A DNA stretch of 64,000 nucleotides from the NCBI GenBank assembly GCA_013400975.1, contig WBMZ01010837.1:62001-126000 (forward strand), in the 5' to 3' direction. This stretch comes from Atrichornis clamosus. Taxonomy: Eukaryota; Chordata; Aves; Passeriformes; Menuridae. The translations under genes were made by a program, and so were the position numbers. The notes under the pieces were generated by a model. It was not told the origin of the DNA. It saw only the letters and a list, made by a program, of their open reading frames with translations, and did not search any database. Of this stretch, positions 40,210-52,555 are shown in pieces (position 1 is the first letter of the stretch; each line of letters opens with the position of its first letter).

Positions 40210-42930
40210 CTATAAAAGGAATTAAAAAGAACACTTTAACATGAATTTCAAGATAAGTATTTAACTATATACACATATTTGCAATTTCATTTTAACTCTC
40301 TTCTGTGAAATCACCTGAACCAAAAGAACTCTACGCTTAAGTTGATGAAGTTTAAAGTTAAAAAAAGACTTTAATAACATAATAATTTTATGAGTTTTCA
40401 TTATTTATTTCTGGTTGTTGGCACCTGAAAAAAGAGGTACCTTGTCCTTCCATCTCTCTCTGTATCTAAATAGTACTGAAGCATTGAATAGTGACTGTAC
40501 TGAATAGTGCTACGTAAGAAACACTGATGCAGAATCTCAGTGTCCATCTGTCATACTGACTATGACATTCTCAGAAACAGAAGTGAAAAGTTTAAGGGTG
40601 ATTACTGGTCCATAAAGAAATAGTAAAGTATGGCATGTCCATTGTTGTGGACAAGGTAATGCTCCAGGCCTGCCCCAAGGGCAAAGAGCTGGTGTTGCTA
40701 CAGATGCCAAAGCAGAAAACAAGAATATCTTGTGAGTAGCCTTCCTTGACACCAGATCAGTCATGTTTACTACACTAACAAAGTAATGTGTGAGAGAGTA
40801 GTCTCCCTCTATTCATGGTGAACACAGAGAACAGCTACAGAGCATAATGGCACTACTGCAGGGTAGCCCAACTCTGTACTCATGACAATAAAGCACAGTT
40901 TCATCCCCTTCAGTAATTTTGTCATTTAAGCTCCTGGGGACGTCATATGTCAAGTTCAAAGACTGATAAATTAATAAGTTAGCAGAAATACGTCTTCAAA
41001 GCTATAAAGACACGTACATGGTTTAGATAGAATTCACCTTTTCTAAGTCATAGAAGGACTAAAGGTTTCTTAAGGAAGATACTCAAGTCAAAGATATGGA
41101 GTCAAACTAGTCAAAGAGATGAAAATTCATACAAAAACAGTGCTCTTAGAGGCATGCTCCTCTCTGTCGGCCCACTTGCTGAGCACCATACTCAGGGTGA
41201 TGTACAAATGCCTGTCCTATACTTTATTTTATTTAAGAAAAAACTGTAAGTGTGTTCTCTCTCCAAGTAGCAGATTATATGCATATCCATGGTGAACAGG
41301 ACATAATGCATTACTACAGAAAGAAAGCAAGCAGTTATTGCTCCTGTAAGTACCCCTCCCCTGGAACAAATACTGCATTAAAACTTTCAATTGAATGCTC
41401 TTCCAAACCAGGACTTGATACTGTACCAGTATACACAAAACCCAGCGGGACGTTCCTGGAGAATCAAGTAATCACACAATTTGAAGTGGTATTTTAGTTT
41501 AAAGTAGTGCTTCTTTTATTAACTCTCTGATTAATTTAGTATAAAGTTAATGAAAAGAGCCATTGTTGCTGCTATACTGCAGTACTTATGTACATAGAAA
41601 CTTGATGTACAGGACAATACTTTTTGGGCCATTGTTTTATGCTGGAACAAACTTGCCTTTTGGTGTCCTCTTACAGTGCTAGAACACTGAGGAATAAACA
41701 GACTAACAAAGCCTTCAGACTCATACCAAACAGGTACTTTCTAACAGAAACTCATTTTTATCCTTCATATTTCTGACCATCTCTACAGCTATCTGTAACA
41801 TTATGCAGAACAACGCTATCTTTAAAGTGGCAGTTACAGCCACTATTTCATCTGTAACATTGTTATATAGAGATACTAAAGAACACAACCTCCTCCAGAT
41901 ACTTTCAGGAGTAGCCTGTCTCATTGACACAGCTGCTAAAGCGTTAACACACAAATATCTTCCATATTATTCTAGCCTGAAGTAGTACAGAAGTCAAGAA
42001 CAACCTTCTCATGCAGTGCCTTCCAAATGATATAAAAAAATAAATTCATAACCATTTACAATCAATTATTTCCTCTATTTCTTCTGGTGTTCCCTGGAAT
42101 AATTTCTGTACAGCTTAAAAATAGTCCTACTTTTGCAATGAAGTTGCACTGAGCTACAAACCATTTGATAATTAGTCAATGACAATATAACTGAAAAGGT
42201 TTCTTTCTTTCTTGGGATTCAGTAAATGCCTCTTCTCCCTCCTGAAAAGCTGTTGCAAAGTTACACCTATATCAGATGATCCCTTAGATAGTCCAATAGT
42301 TTTGGATGATTCTATCCTAATTAGCTGACTTAAGCTGAAAAATTCATCCTGGAAGTTCAGTGAAGCAATCCTCCCTATGAACAATTTAGATGCAGAAATA
42401 GTGAAAGTGGATACTGATTAATGGAAGCTGGCACTGGTATAAAACCACCAAAAGTCCTATAGATCAAGGCAGTGGACTTGGAAACATGCTCTATGTATGT
42501 TTCTCTTTGAGTCTCTTGACCCAAAAGTTATCGCCCAGCAAGGGAGCCATCACTGAGCACAACTCGTGACTCTCAGATGAATTGATTACTGAATGGAGAA
42601 GCAGCAAGGGGCATTTCTCTTGATCTGACAGGCCTCTAGCTCTTAGAATATCCTTTGAGAAGAAGAAATGTACTCCTCTGTGCAAAACTAGTGCTACCAG
42701 AATGGCAATGGCTCAGATCTGAGTAAAATGACTGACCTATCTGGATCAGAACTTCCTGGAATTCTAAAAAAAGGTCAGAACACCTCTGTGCCTGAAGAGA
42801 CATTTATTCATTTTCCCAACTGAAAGGCTTTCACAGACTAATGGAGACATATTAGAGAAAAACAATCTATCATGCTGGTAGACATGCCCAAAAGGACAGT
42901 ACTAAAATTCCTCTAGTCCTACTAGAATTC

Positions 42931-42957
42931 CTTTCTATAATGTAGCATTATAGAAAG
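42931..42957. repeat. 12-bp perfect hairpin, 3-base loop
   Basis: CTTTCTATAATG and CATTATAGAAAG are exact reverse complements separated by TAG. It is a short AT-rich palindrome with no known function. Confidence 0.9.
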
Positions 42958-43462
42958 AGGAAGTCCAGAATAGCAGTCTCCAAGTGACAGAGAACTAACT
43001 TCTGTAAAGGCAAACGAAAGGAAACATTGTTTTACTGGAGTTACAAAGAAGAGAAACTATGTATTCTTAAGTCCAGAAAAAACATACACACCAAAACCTG
43101 CCATACAGCAGCTCTGCCCTACTGTCACTATTCATCAGAAAGAACTAAAGCAAGTCATAACTAATTCTGCACTTTCTGAGGGATAGAGCACTGAGCTGGT
43201 TGGGCCAGGATACAGTTAAATTTCTTCAGAGTAGCTACTAAGGGGCTGTGTTAGATTCACACCGAAAACAGTGTTGGTAACACAGTGGTGTTTTAGCTAT
43301 GACTGAGCAGTGGTTACATGGGGACAAGGCCTTTTCTCCTTCTCATCCCACACCAGCAGTGAGGAGGGTGGGTGTGCACAAGAAGCTGGGAGGGGACACA
43401 CCTGGGACAGCTGATTCCAGCTGACCAAAGGGATATCCCACAGCATGTGGCATCACACTCAG

Positions 43463-43469
43463 TATAAAG
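43463..43469 (+). promoter_or_regulatory. LTR TATA box
   Basis: TATAAAG at the usual place in this LTR family, about 180 bases before the polyadenylation signal. It could in principle drive transcription antisense to PIBF1; activity cannot be judged from sequence. Confidence 0.6.
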
Positions 43470-43642
43470 CTGGGGGAAGAAGGAAGACTGGGGGCCATTT
43501 GGAGTGATGGTGTTTGTCTTTCTAAGTCATCACCATGCATGACAGGGCTCTGCTCCCCTGTCTAAACACCTGCTTGCCCACAGCAAGTGGGGAATGAATT
43601 CCTCGTCTTGCTTTGCTTGTGTGCCTAGCTTTTGCTTTGCCT

Positions 43643-43648
43643 ATTAAA
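43643..43648 (+). terminator. LTR polyadenylation signal ATTAAA
   Basis: A variant poly(A) signal, embedded in the conserved family phrase around 43640-43660. It acts on the plus strand, antisense to PIBF1, so it should not cut PIBF1 transcripts. Confidence 0.6.
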
Positions 43649-44302
43649 CTGCCTTTATCTCAATCCACCAGTTTTCTTGACTTTTACTCTTCCGATTCTC
43701 TCCTCCATCCCACAGGGATGGGCAAACAGCTGTGTGGGGCTTAGTTGCCAGCTGGTGTTAAACCATGTCAAGCATACTCACACCATTCATCCTCCATTAG
43801 TAAATCTTCCACTGGGGCCTCCCAGGTTCCTGAGCTTAATGGCAGAGTTCAGTCTGCCTTTGCTTCAGCCTTCTAAGTCAGAGAGCTAGGAAAATGGCAT
43901 GTATGTAATGCCTATGGAAAAATGGGAAGCACTTGACCAGTGTTGAAGGAGATAGCTTATGTCGCTGTGAGGTTGACCAGCTGTTTGAAAGATCATAGCA
44001 AATGATCAAGGCTTCTTATGACCAGAATCCTCCTTCAAGGAGGAGCACCCGGTTTGGACGGTACATGTAGTCTCAGTCCCTCCAAGGATTATGAAGCAAA
44101 TCTTCCTGCAAGCTGTATCTATATGGAGGAAAAGGTGACTGGAAGCAACTAGCATGAATCTACCAAGGCCAAACCTAGCAAATCTGGAAAAAATGTTGGT
44201 TCTATGGATTGGGGGACCATTGTCCATGTAATTTACTTTTGCATGGTTTTCAGCCATATCCCATAACATCTCTATTTTGCCAATACAGATCAGATAGACA
44301 AA

Positions 44303-44935
44303 CATCAGTTGAACAAACTGAACATGGGACAGAAGTGTGCCCTGACAGCAAAGAAGTCAGGTACCTACAAGGCTGTATTAGCAACAATGCAGAAAATGGG
44401 TTAAAGAAAGTTATTTTATCCTGTGTTCCATACTTGTGAGACTATATATGGTGTGCTACATCCCATCTGGAGCTCCTAAAGACATGCATTAACATACTGG
44501 AGTAAGACCAGAAGAACTCTACCAAGATGGTCATGGACTACAGCTCATGATGTACAAGGGGTTAAGAGAAATATCTGGAGCTTTCTAAGCCTTCAGAAAG
44601 AAATCTGGTTGGGGAAGGTATTGTTATCTTCACTTATCCAAGTGGAACACATAAAAAGAGCCAGATTTTTGGCAATACATAGTGACAGGATAAAATGCAA
44701 CAGAAAAAAAAGCTGCAACAACTCTGATTAGTTTTTACAAAAGCAAAGAGGGCAGGCAAACACTGGAACAGATTGTCCAAAAGGCTGTAGAATCTCCATC
44801 TTTGAAGATATTAAAAACTTGACAGAGCCCTTAGCAACTTGACCTACTCTTGTTCTGCACTGCATGGGAAGGTTGGAGCGGCTGGTCTCCTGAGACCATT
44901 TTAGCTAAATTATTCCACAATCCTGACAGACTTGA
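44303..44935 (+). mobile_element. CR1 LINE fragment, plus strand (5'-truncated, decayed)
   Basis: Matches the 3' part of avian CR1 retrotransposons. Near the left end the text corresponds to the CR1 phrase 'gctgaacatgagccagcagtgtgccc' (here diverged as GAACATGGGACAGAAGTGTG). It continues through 'gtgacaggat', 'ACTGGAACAGATTGTCC' and 'ctttgaagatatt', and ends near the CR1 3' terminus (TTATTCCACAATCCTGAC, a decayed form of the ATTCTGTG repeat). It encodes the end of the reverse-transcriptase ORF but is full of stops, so it is a pseudo-copy. The 5' truncation is typical of CR1. Confidence 0.85.
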
Positions 44936-45003
44936 TTAGACAAAGAATCAAATTCCTGAGGTGAAGAAAAAGACAATTACTAAAGTAAGAACTTTACTTT
45001 TAC

Positions 45004-45112
45004 CTCTTTTGCTAAGTCATTTCTTTCTTTAGCTTGTGCTTTGTATGATACCTCTAATATTTCATATTTTCTTCTGAGTTCTGACAATTCATGCTCAAAT
45101 ACATCACGTTCA
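45004..45112 (-). CDS. PIBF1: PIBF1 coding exon 6 (residues 269-305)
   Basis: 109 bases, from the last base of codon 269 to a phase-0 end at AAAGAG|GTAAAAG. The peptide [20 protein letters not shown] then [16 protein letters not shown] follows human PIBF1 ([20 protein letters not shown] in human). Heptads run through the whole exon. With exons 4 and 5 it forms a 363-base, 121-codon module that starts and ends in phase 0. Confidence 0.96.
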
Positions 45113-47126
45113 CTGTGAAAGCAAAGTGAAAATATTAGGTGCATAAAGTGTAACAAACAAAATTCCTCTGCATTTGTAATTTCTCAGCCTTTTTCCAGTT
45201 CATGACACTGACTTCTTCCAACCAGTCACTCATAAAACAACTAGTGATAATCTTACCTTTCACAGTTATTAACACCTGCAACAATATCTTATTATATGAA
45301 ACAATTGATGGTTATTTAAATACTTAGAAACAAAGAAATTCTACAATAATCTTAAACTGTCATCCTAAATTATTTCAGTGCCCTCCGATTCTTCTTCTCC
45401 AGCGTAACTTTGGGCTACACATTTCTCCTCTTAGCAATGAATTGTAAGTACCCTCATCCATCGTTTTAGCTTTATCAAGCTTCTGATGCTATTTCCCATG
45501 ACATTCTCTGGAACCTTTTGCAGACATGGAAGTACAATGAAAAAGTGAGGCAACTTCATTCCCCTCTTCCTAATTGAGAAGAAAGCAATGTATACTCAGT
45601 AGCTATCCTCTCCTGTATACAGTCCCTTGATACCAGAGTGGGTTATCATTTTTAAAATATACGTGATACAGCTACAAAAATTATGCTGGTGTCCTGAACA
45701 AGAGTGTTTTCCACATGAACAAAGAAGCATCTCTGTCTCCACTCTCATCCTGTCAGAACAGTGAAATGAATGAGTCAGTATGAGCTTGCAGTTTGTAAAA
45801 AAGCTAACCAATATTATATTAAGCATAACACAGCTTTAAAACTGAGATAACTTGTAGTACAGCAGAAGTAGAAGATTGGATGTAGCATTTTCTAAAGGCA
45901 GAAACAAGTCTGGAAGTGATTAACTCCTGCAGTGCTCCCAAATATCCTCATGCAGTTATGCCAACAGTGCTCTCCCCCTCCCTTTCGTCTGTGTCTACCC
46001 AGATGAATACAACCTACTCTCTCAAATACAGTTTTGGCACGTTCATTCATGCTTTTCTCAACTCAAGACTATTTTAAACACACACTGTTAAACACTGGGA
46101 CCATTCACATGAAAGTTATTACAATCCACTTATTAAGATGCAGTTGCACAGGGGAACCAAACCATAGCACCAATCCATTCTATTTGCAACAAGATGCCAG
46201 ACAGGTTCTAAGGTTGTTTTAATACATATAGCTGTGAACCAAAAATGCTGAGTCCAGAAGACAGATTCTCCTTCAAATGACTTAGTAGCCAAAGCCATGC
46301 GTCAGTAAGTATGCCTGAGCTCATTCCATATTTACAACTAAGGAGCTGACAGGGTGTATTCTATTCATAACCCCCATTTTTGAATCCATTTCTCAACAAA
46401 TGTGCCAAAGACCAGATTTCTTGTACTTGCAAGCACACTGAAAAAGCCATTTGGAAGCTGAACTGTGAAGTATCCATCTATGAGTGTATTTACAAGAAGT
46501 CTATTTTCACTAGTTCACTACAATTGCGTTTTACAAGAAGGACATTCAAAACATTGGCTAGAAAAGTATTTTAAAAAAGAGAGACACTGGAACTTCCTGC
46601 AGTTAAACCAAGTCACTAACATAATCCTAAGATTGTCTGACAAAGAGTTCTCAGAACAGCCATTTCAAATTTATGGTTGCAAGAATATCTTAAGTTGTAA
46701 ATATTAATTTCTAAGGAGCTGCCCTCTTAATTCACTCTGTAGGCACCACAGAGAAGAGCATAGGCCCTTTTGTTGGATCATTGCTTTTAAACTAAGAAAA
46801 AAAGAGTACTTGTTCCAAGAAGCTTGGGATCAACCGCTCCCACTTCCTTAGGTGAAATGAGACTGCTAGGCTCTTTTGAAAACACAGTAAATCTCAAAAT
46901 ATAAACTTTTAGGAAGATAATTTGATGCCATTAGTTTTCAGAATGCTGTTCATTTTATGTCTGCAATATACTACAGGAGGTAATTGAACCATTAGTGAAC
47001 TGAGGTAAGGAAAAATATCTGTGGTGTGTGTAAGTCAAAAATAAAATTAAGAACTCTAATCAATAGAGGCTGATCTTTATTAACACTTGTATGTTAGTTG
47101 AACACTAGATCTATAGAGATACTTAC
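45113..47126 (-). other. PIBF1: PIBF1 intron 5 (2014 bp)
   Basis: Consensus donor GTAAGT; acceptor GCTTTCACAG. No repeat family or gene recognised; the open frames inside it have no coding character. Confidence 0.85.
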
Positions 47127-47260
47127 CATTTTACTTTATCATAGTTCTCTTGTCTGTAATCACCTTGCTGAATCAACTGCTTGGTATCAGCCAGATCCAG
47201 TGTTAAACGCTGGCACCTAACCTCAAGCTCTGACCGACTCCTCCTCTCGTCCTCATAACT
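47127..47260 (-). CDS. PIBF1: PIBF1 coding exon 5 (residues 225-269)
   Basis: 134 bases, entered in phase 0 at TTTGTAG|AGT and left after two bases of codon 269 at AAATG|GTAAGT. It encodes [20 protein letters not shown] followed by [20 protein letters not shown] and DKVK. The block [20 protein letters not shown] is identical to human PIBF1; the N-terminal part is looser. Codon 269 is TG plus T from exon 6, giving Cys where human has Ser. The Gly-Asp-Tyr interrupts an otherwise continuous coiled coil. Confidence 0.97.
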
Positions 47261-49258
47261 CTACAAAGTAAGACATTTTGAAATTATCACAGCTGCACTG
47301 ATATTTACTTAAAGCAATCACCAACTAAGTTTTGTGAAAATCTCTTATGAATATTCAGGTGGTAATATTTTCATTTGTCTCAGTATTTCGAAATTTAGCA
47401 CACATTCCAAAGGAACTAGATACACCAATACTCAACTTACCTTTATCTTATTACAAATACTTGATTAATGTACCTATTTTTTCCATTGCATCTGTCCATT
47501 AGCACAACCTCCAAGACCAATAATCCTCATAAATACGGCTGGTGGTCTACAAACCTATAGTAGGAGCACAAGTCACCACCTTTGTAACAGTTTCAAACAA
47601 GTGAAGATACTGTGAAGATACTCACTAGTTAATTTGAAAAAAAGAAAGATGATTGTTTGTTCAGCAAGTTTGGCAACATCTGTCATGTGAAAAATTTCAG
47701 CCAGTTACTCCCAAATTGTAACTATTCTATCTGGTAACTTATGTTTGCTGATGTATATCATAGAAAGTTTAGGTGGAATAAAAAAATAAAATAGTTTATT
47801 TAATGGTCCATCAGCATTAATTTCCATCTTCCCATCTTTTTCTTCCTCATATACTTTTACAGATTATTACGGAAACTAAAGAAGCAAAGCTTCTTTAAGA
47901 AAGAACACACAGAGAGTATTTGTCTCTTAAAACACTAGGTATTCCTTTCAAAGATGAACAGATTTCCCAGTCATCAGACTCTTCCCTCCAACTCTCCACA
48001 AGAATATCAGACTTCTATACCTTAATCTCCAATCAGGACTCCATTTCTCAGAGTTTTCTACTAAGTAGGTATTTATTTTCACAAAGTTATCTTACTTACT
48101 TGTCCTAAATACTGTACTACTTAGTAATTTATTCACAAGAACAACCAAAATAATAATGCTCATTCACTTACATGAGGAAAAACTGATGGACTAGAAAAAG
48201 AATTTCTTGTTAAAAATTTGAGAATACCCTCAGACATCTAGATTTTTTCCATGTTCTGTTTCTCTGAATACTGCGAGTACAGTTTCTTACTGCTGTGACT
48301 GATAGCAAGCTCGATAATGGATGCTTGATAAACAAGAACTCTATCCGGTTATTCTAAATGGACATCACAATGTTATTTACTGAAGGTGAACTCAGTCTTA
48401 AGAGGTCTTTACTAAACCAAGCATTTAGCCACTGCAAATTACATTTATTTTGCAGTGAAAGACACTGTATGAGTGCATAACTTTTCAAAATAAACTGAAA
48501 GCTATGCTTTATACAGTTATAAGAGAATAATTGTGTCTAGCTAGTTTTTAACAGGCAAGAAAAGTTTAGGGCAATAGCATTTATGGAGTGTATGACACAA
48601 GGACACTGATCAACTTCACAGACACCATCAAGTGGAAGACTGACAGAATGTCTTCTTGAAAAAACACACCTGAATACTTGTCAGACACTACACTAAAGGT
48701 CCCTAAGCTACTAAACATACTGTAACTACTCTGTTGATAAAAAAGAATTTTTTATGTTTCACAGACCTAGTAATTTACACTTTTACTAGGTCATAATCAC
48801 AAAAATTACACCACTGAGAAAGCTTTCATGAGAATTCTGGATGGTCTACCATTAAAAACACATCATCTAAAGATATGATTGTTATTAATCCTAACACAGA
48901 CTGGTATATACAGATTATTTTTATGTTTGCCCTAATTAATGGATATAAATTAAGAAAACTAACACTATAAAACACTTTCTTCTTAAATCAATTTATATGC
49001 CATTATTTATAAAGATGGCATTATTATAGTAGTAAAGTCTCTGCCTGATGTTTTTAAAAGGTGTTGTCCACAAGTTAGCTAGAGTTTCAAATATGTAACA
49101 TAAAGGTGCAAGTAGCCTGTTATGCAGTGCAAACACGACTCATCTTGCAACAGGAAATGTTAGTAAGAGCACTTAACTTTTAAGTGCAAATTGAAAGATT
49201 AATACAATTCTTCTGTGGATATCCTGTGCCATTCTGCTGCTAATACCATGCTGGAATT

Positions 49259-49343
49259 CACACACCCTTCACTGTGTGGGCTACTGAAGCTTCTACAGTA
49301 GCACACACCCTTCACTGTGTGGGCTACTGAAGCTTCTACAGTA
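49259..49343. repeat. Perfect 43-bp tandem duplication
   Basis: Two head-to-tail copies, 49259-49301 and 49302-49343, the second lacking only the final base. No mismatch is seen. Each unit holds a small inverted repeat, CACAC then GTGTG, around CCTTCACT. The identity of the copies suggests a recent duplication. Confidence 0.95.
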
Positions 49344-52300
49344 TTACACATCTGGCAGCTAGAAGACAACTACCAAAATTATAAAATTAAATTGGTTAAT
49401 CTCTGGACAAATTTGTCATAGCTTTAAAGCAACAATTAACAGACTAATTAAATATCTACAGAATTAGTTCCTTCTAATACCTGAGACCTAAACTTACTTC
49501 TGAATTGTATTTAATAAATCAGTTATTAATATCATGTTAATGTCATGTAACAATATGATAACTCCAGGGAAGAAAAGTTAAATTCTGCTTTCGAAAAGTG
49601 ATACTAAGACATACGTTAAGTATGAGGGGCTGTTATGTTTGTTTTTTAAAGATTTAATATAATTTCTGAAGAAACACCAATTATACTGCAGAGGTCATTG
49701 TTTTTCATCTACCTAATATTAAGGTGTCAAAGTAGTATTTTAATCACATGAAGAAACGTGATAAAGCAAGCTGATACAGTCTAGGCTGTAAACAGGCTAA
49801 CACACAAAACCCCCTATAGGGTATGCATATCTCCAGATAGCAGATACACAAGCTTCTGAACTTCCATGGCAATACATCTTAAAGACATACAATCCAGCTG
49901 CCTGTGCTTAGGAAGAAGAAGCCTTGCTTTGCACATGATGAAGTTATTTTGGTTTATAACAATGTACATATCTCCTGAACTGATTTTAAGATCTCTGCAA
50001 TGGAACAGCTTTATCTTTTGATCTATCTTCAAGAGATAGCTTGAACGTCTTGAGGAACAACTTTGTCCTGCTGAAGTGAAAAAGGGGTTTTTAGAGGAAT
50101 CAAGATACAGAGCTCCTTCAAGGACAGGAATGAGCTTGTGGAAATAATACCAATAAATAACTTAAATAAGCCAACAAACCTTAAAATAATTAAAGGACGA
50201 AGAGTACTTCCTCACACTGAACGTGATTGTGATAATACTCCAAATACCTTGTGGCTTTTCTTCAGCTTCTTACTAATTCTTGCTTCTGCAGAGAGCAGCA
50301 ACTCAGACTGGTAAGATGGTTAAAGCAAACAAAAAACCAAACCTCTCCCGTGTGAGACAGATAGGCAAACACTGCCTAAATAAATTCTGAGCAGAGCTGC
50401 CTAAGAGACCCAGTATTAACCAGAACACGTGGTTTCTACAGAGCATGCCAACCAGTCCCTACCAAGAAGTGTTTCCATTTTGTTTACAAACACTGTCAAC
50501 AGATGGATGTCTCAAGAAGATTCTCAGCTTGCATGATCTGAACTACTTAAAACCCAAACCAGTAGAGAAACTGAAGATCTAACGGCAGCCCTCAGTTTAA
50601 TGATACTAAGGTTCACTGTTATCCTCAATCTGGAATTAGCAGCAATTTATAGCAGTCACTGAAACAAACACCTATCTAAATTTCAAGTGCAAAGACGAGG
50701 TGACATACTTTTTGAACTAAGTGCTGCATAAGATGCAGTAGGGATTAGCTGATCTTTCAAAAAGCCTTTGGAGATAAGAAGATAAACAGAAATGCAGGGA
50801 AAAGATTAATCAGCCAATCAAGAAGAAGGGGCTTTACGACTCCTTTACGCTATCTACAGATAAGACTGTGAGAAGAAAGTCCCACAGATCCTGCTTTTAA
50901 AAAGCTTTTTTAAAAGATCTTCATCTTTGAAGATCTTCATCCCTTACACAAGTCAGCACTTTGCTCATACCCTAAAGTACCTAAAGGCCCTAGACAAATA
51001 AAGCTACTGTACTCTTGTGATGTGAAAACCAATTGCCTCAAGTTATTTGGATGAGGTGCTGCTCCTTTGTAAAGATAACATTTTGCTTCAATCATTTACA
51101 TAACCTGCATTCAAAAATTATTGGTCAATACATTATTTAGTGGAATAAAACTGTCCAAATGTCAGGAAGAAGCTCCACATAACTGGATGAACAAGATACC
51201 TCTTTAGTATGTTGATACAAAATCGGTAATCTGCCAACGATTGTGGATGGGTCAGTATTTGCCACTAAAAATTATAAACAAAAAAGTTGAGCTACCCCAA
51301 AATAAACACTGCAAGAAAAGTACAAAGAAAAGCTTTGGAATAAGTGCTTCTATAGCAAAAGAAAGTGGAGGAATAAAAAGTATCTGAGCTTATTAGACTC
51401 TTCAGTCATATTCTCAGGTGAAAAGGATCCTTGAGATCACTCTATTAGAGAGTGATGTAAACCATCTAGTACTTCTGAACCACAGCTAGCAGTCAATACA
51501 AGCCATAGCTATGTATCAAAACAGTTGGAAAGATATTGGATAGAAAAAGGGAACTTTAGATACGTCATTTCCTGGAGTCTTGGAAATGTTAAACTGGTGC
51601 CTCAAGCTCATAATTACTGCCAGAGTATCTTCTTTGCAGCTTTTTTCCAGAACAATATTAACAGTAATAAATGAAAAAAAGGGCACGTATTTCACCTAAG
51701 ACTGACACCTCATCTCTCCTTTCTAGCGACACTTGTGAAGACCAAATAATCAAGGCACTGCTTGAAAGAAATGGCACAAGGAAGCTGGGCAAGTGTTCTG
51801 GAGTGCAGTCTTTACAGATATGCAAACTTTAGCAGAAACCTTACAGATCACAGTCCTTTTGGAGTACCAACAATAGCCTCAATTTTCTAACATTCAGACA
51901 CATGTAGTGCCAAGTGATCCTTTGAGCACAAAAGCTTAGTTTACTCTTTGAAGACTATAGATATGTTTTTCCTCCAGCTGGGAAACCATTATCACAGAGA
52001 AAATTATTACTTATGTTTAGCAAAACCTGATAGCTACTAATCCTGATTCAGGGATGAAGGCTTAGAAGAGACCTTTGTCCTACACATAACCAGCTTTGTC
52101 TTTAGGATAACCATAGCTCTCAGATACTCTCATATTATAAATTTTATTTCAACTTTATATAAAAAAATAACTGAAGAAAGGAAGTCCTGATAAAACTGTA
52201 TCAATTCAGGAAAACATTGCCAAGAAACTCCTTGCCAGAAGAAGAAAGCAATACTTAATCTAGAGGTACAAAGAAAAGCAAGATTTCCTTCCCAAACTCT

Positions 52301-52546
52301 CTCAGTCTTTACAGAAAGCCACAAGTAGTAAATTACATCTGTTTGAAGGAAGGTTCTAACCACTTTGGAAGCAAACAACTCTGAAAATGGTAATCTGATG
52401 TTCAGCATGGGAACACACACACATCAGAAGCAGGTTTTGTTTCTGGGAAGCTCCTGGTAATATATCATTATAGCTGGACTTCCCCCTCTGTCTGTACCTC
52501 CAAAGGTGGTGGTGCCAACATTATTTATACTTGAAGTACTGAGCAC

Positions 52547-52555
52547 TATAAAAGG
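52547..52555 (+). promoter_or_regulatory. TATA-box-like motif TATAAAAGG
   Basis: A consensus TATAAAAGG lies in a locally GC-richer stretch of intron 4, antisense to PIBF1. About 65 bases downstream an ATG at 52620 opens a short frame of about 38 codons. This could be a chance match or the remains of an LTR promoter; I recognise no LTR family around it. Confidence 0.2.

Larger units (their letters stand above)
43197..43770 (+). mobile_element. ERVL-type solo LTR, plus strand (574 bp)
   Basis: Closely resembles the widespread avian ERVL-type LTR. It begins TGGTTGGGCC and ends AAACCATGTCA. It contains 'gggacagctgattccagctgaccaaagggatat', a TATA box (TATAAAG, 43463-43469), and a polyadenylation signal ATTAAA (43643-43648). 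That signal sits within the family phrase 'cctattaaactgcctttatctcaa'. No internal retroviral sequence is attached, so it is a solo LTR left by recombination. Exact target-site duplications were not seen. It is antisense to PIBF1 and in the opposite orientation to the related LTR at 60091-60648. Confidence 0.9.
40210..45003 (-). other. PIBF1: PIBF1 intron 6 (4794 bp)
   Basis: Donor GTAAAAG; acceptor AATTCCTTTTATAG. It carries two plus-strand mobile elements, a CR1 fragment (44303-44935) and a solo LTR (43197-43770), plus a short perfect hairpin at 42931-42957. The 40.2-42.9 kb part shows no gene or known repeat. Confidence 0.85.

Noticed and set aside
43343..43889. Open frames on both strands around 43.3-43.9 kb
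   Set aside because: Mostly within the solo LTR at 43197-43770; LTRs of this class carry no coding sequence.
50899..50945. Nested imperfect palindromes around TTTTTAAAAGATC and GATCTTCATC
   Set aside because: Arms are imperfect and very AT-rich; not clearly above background.
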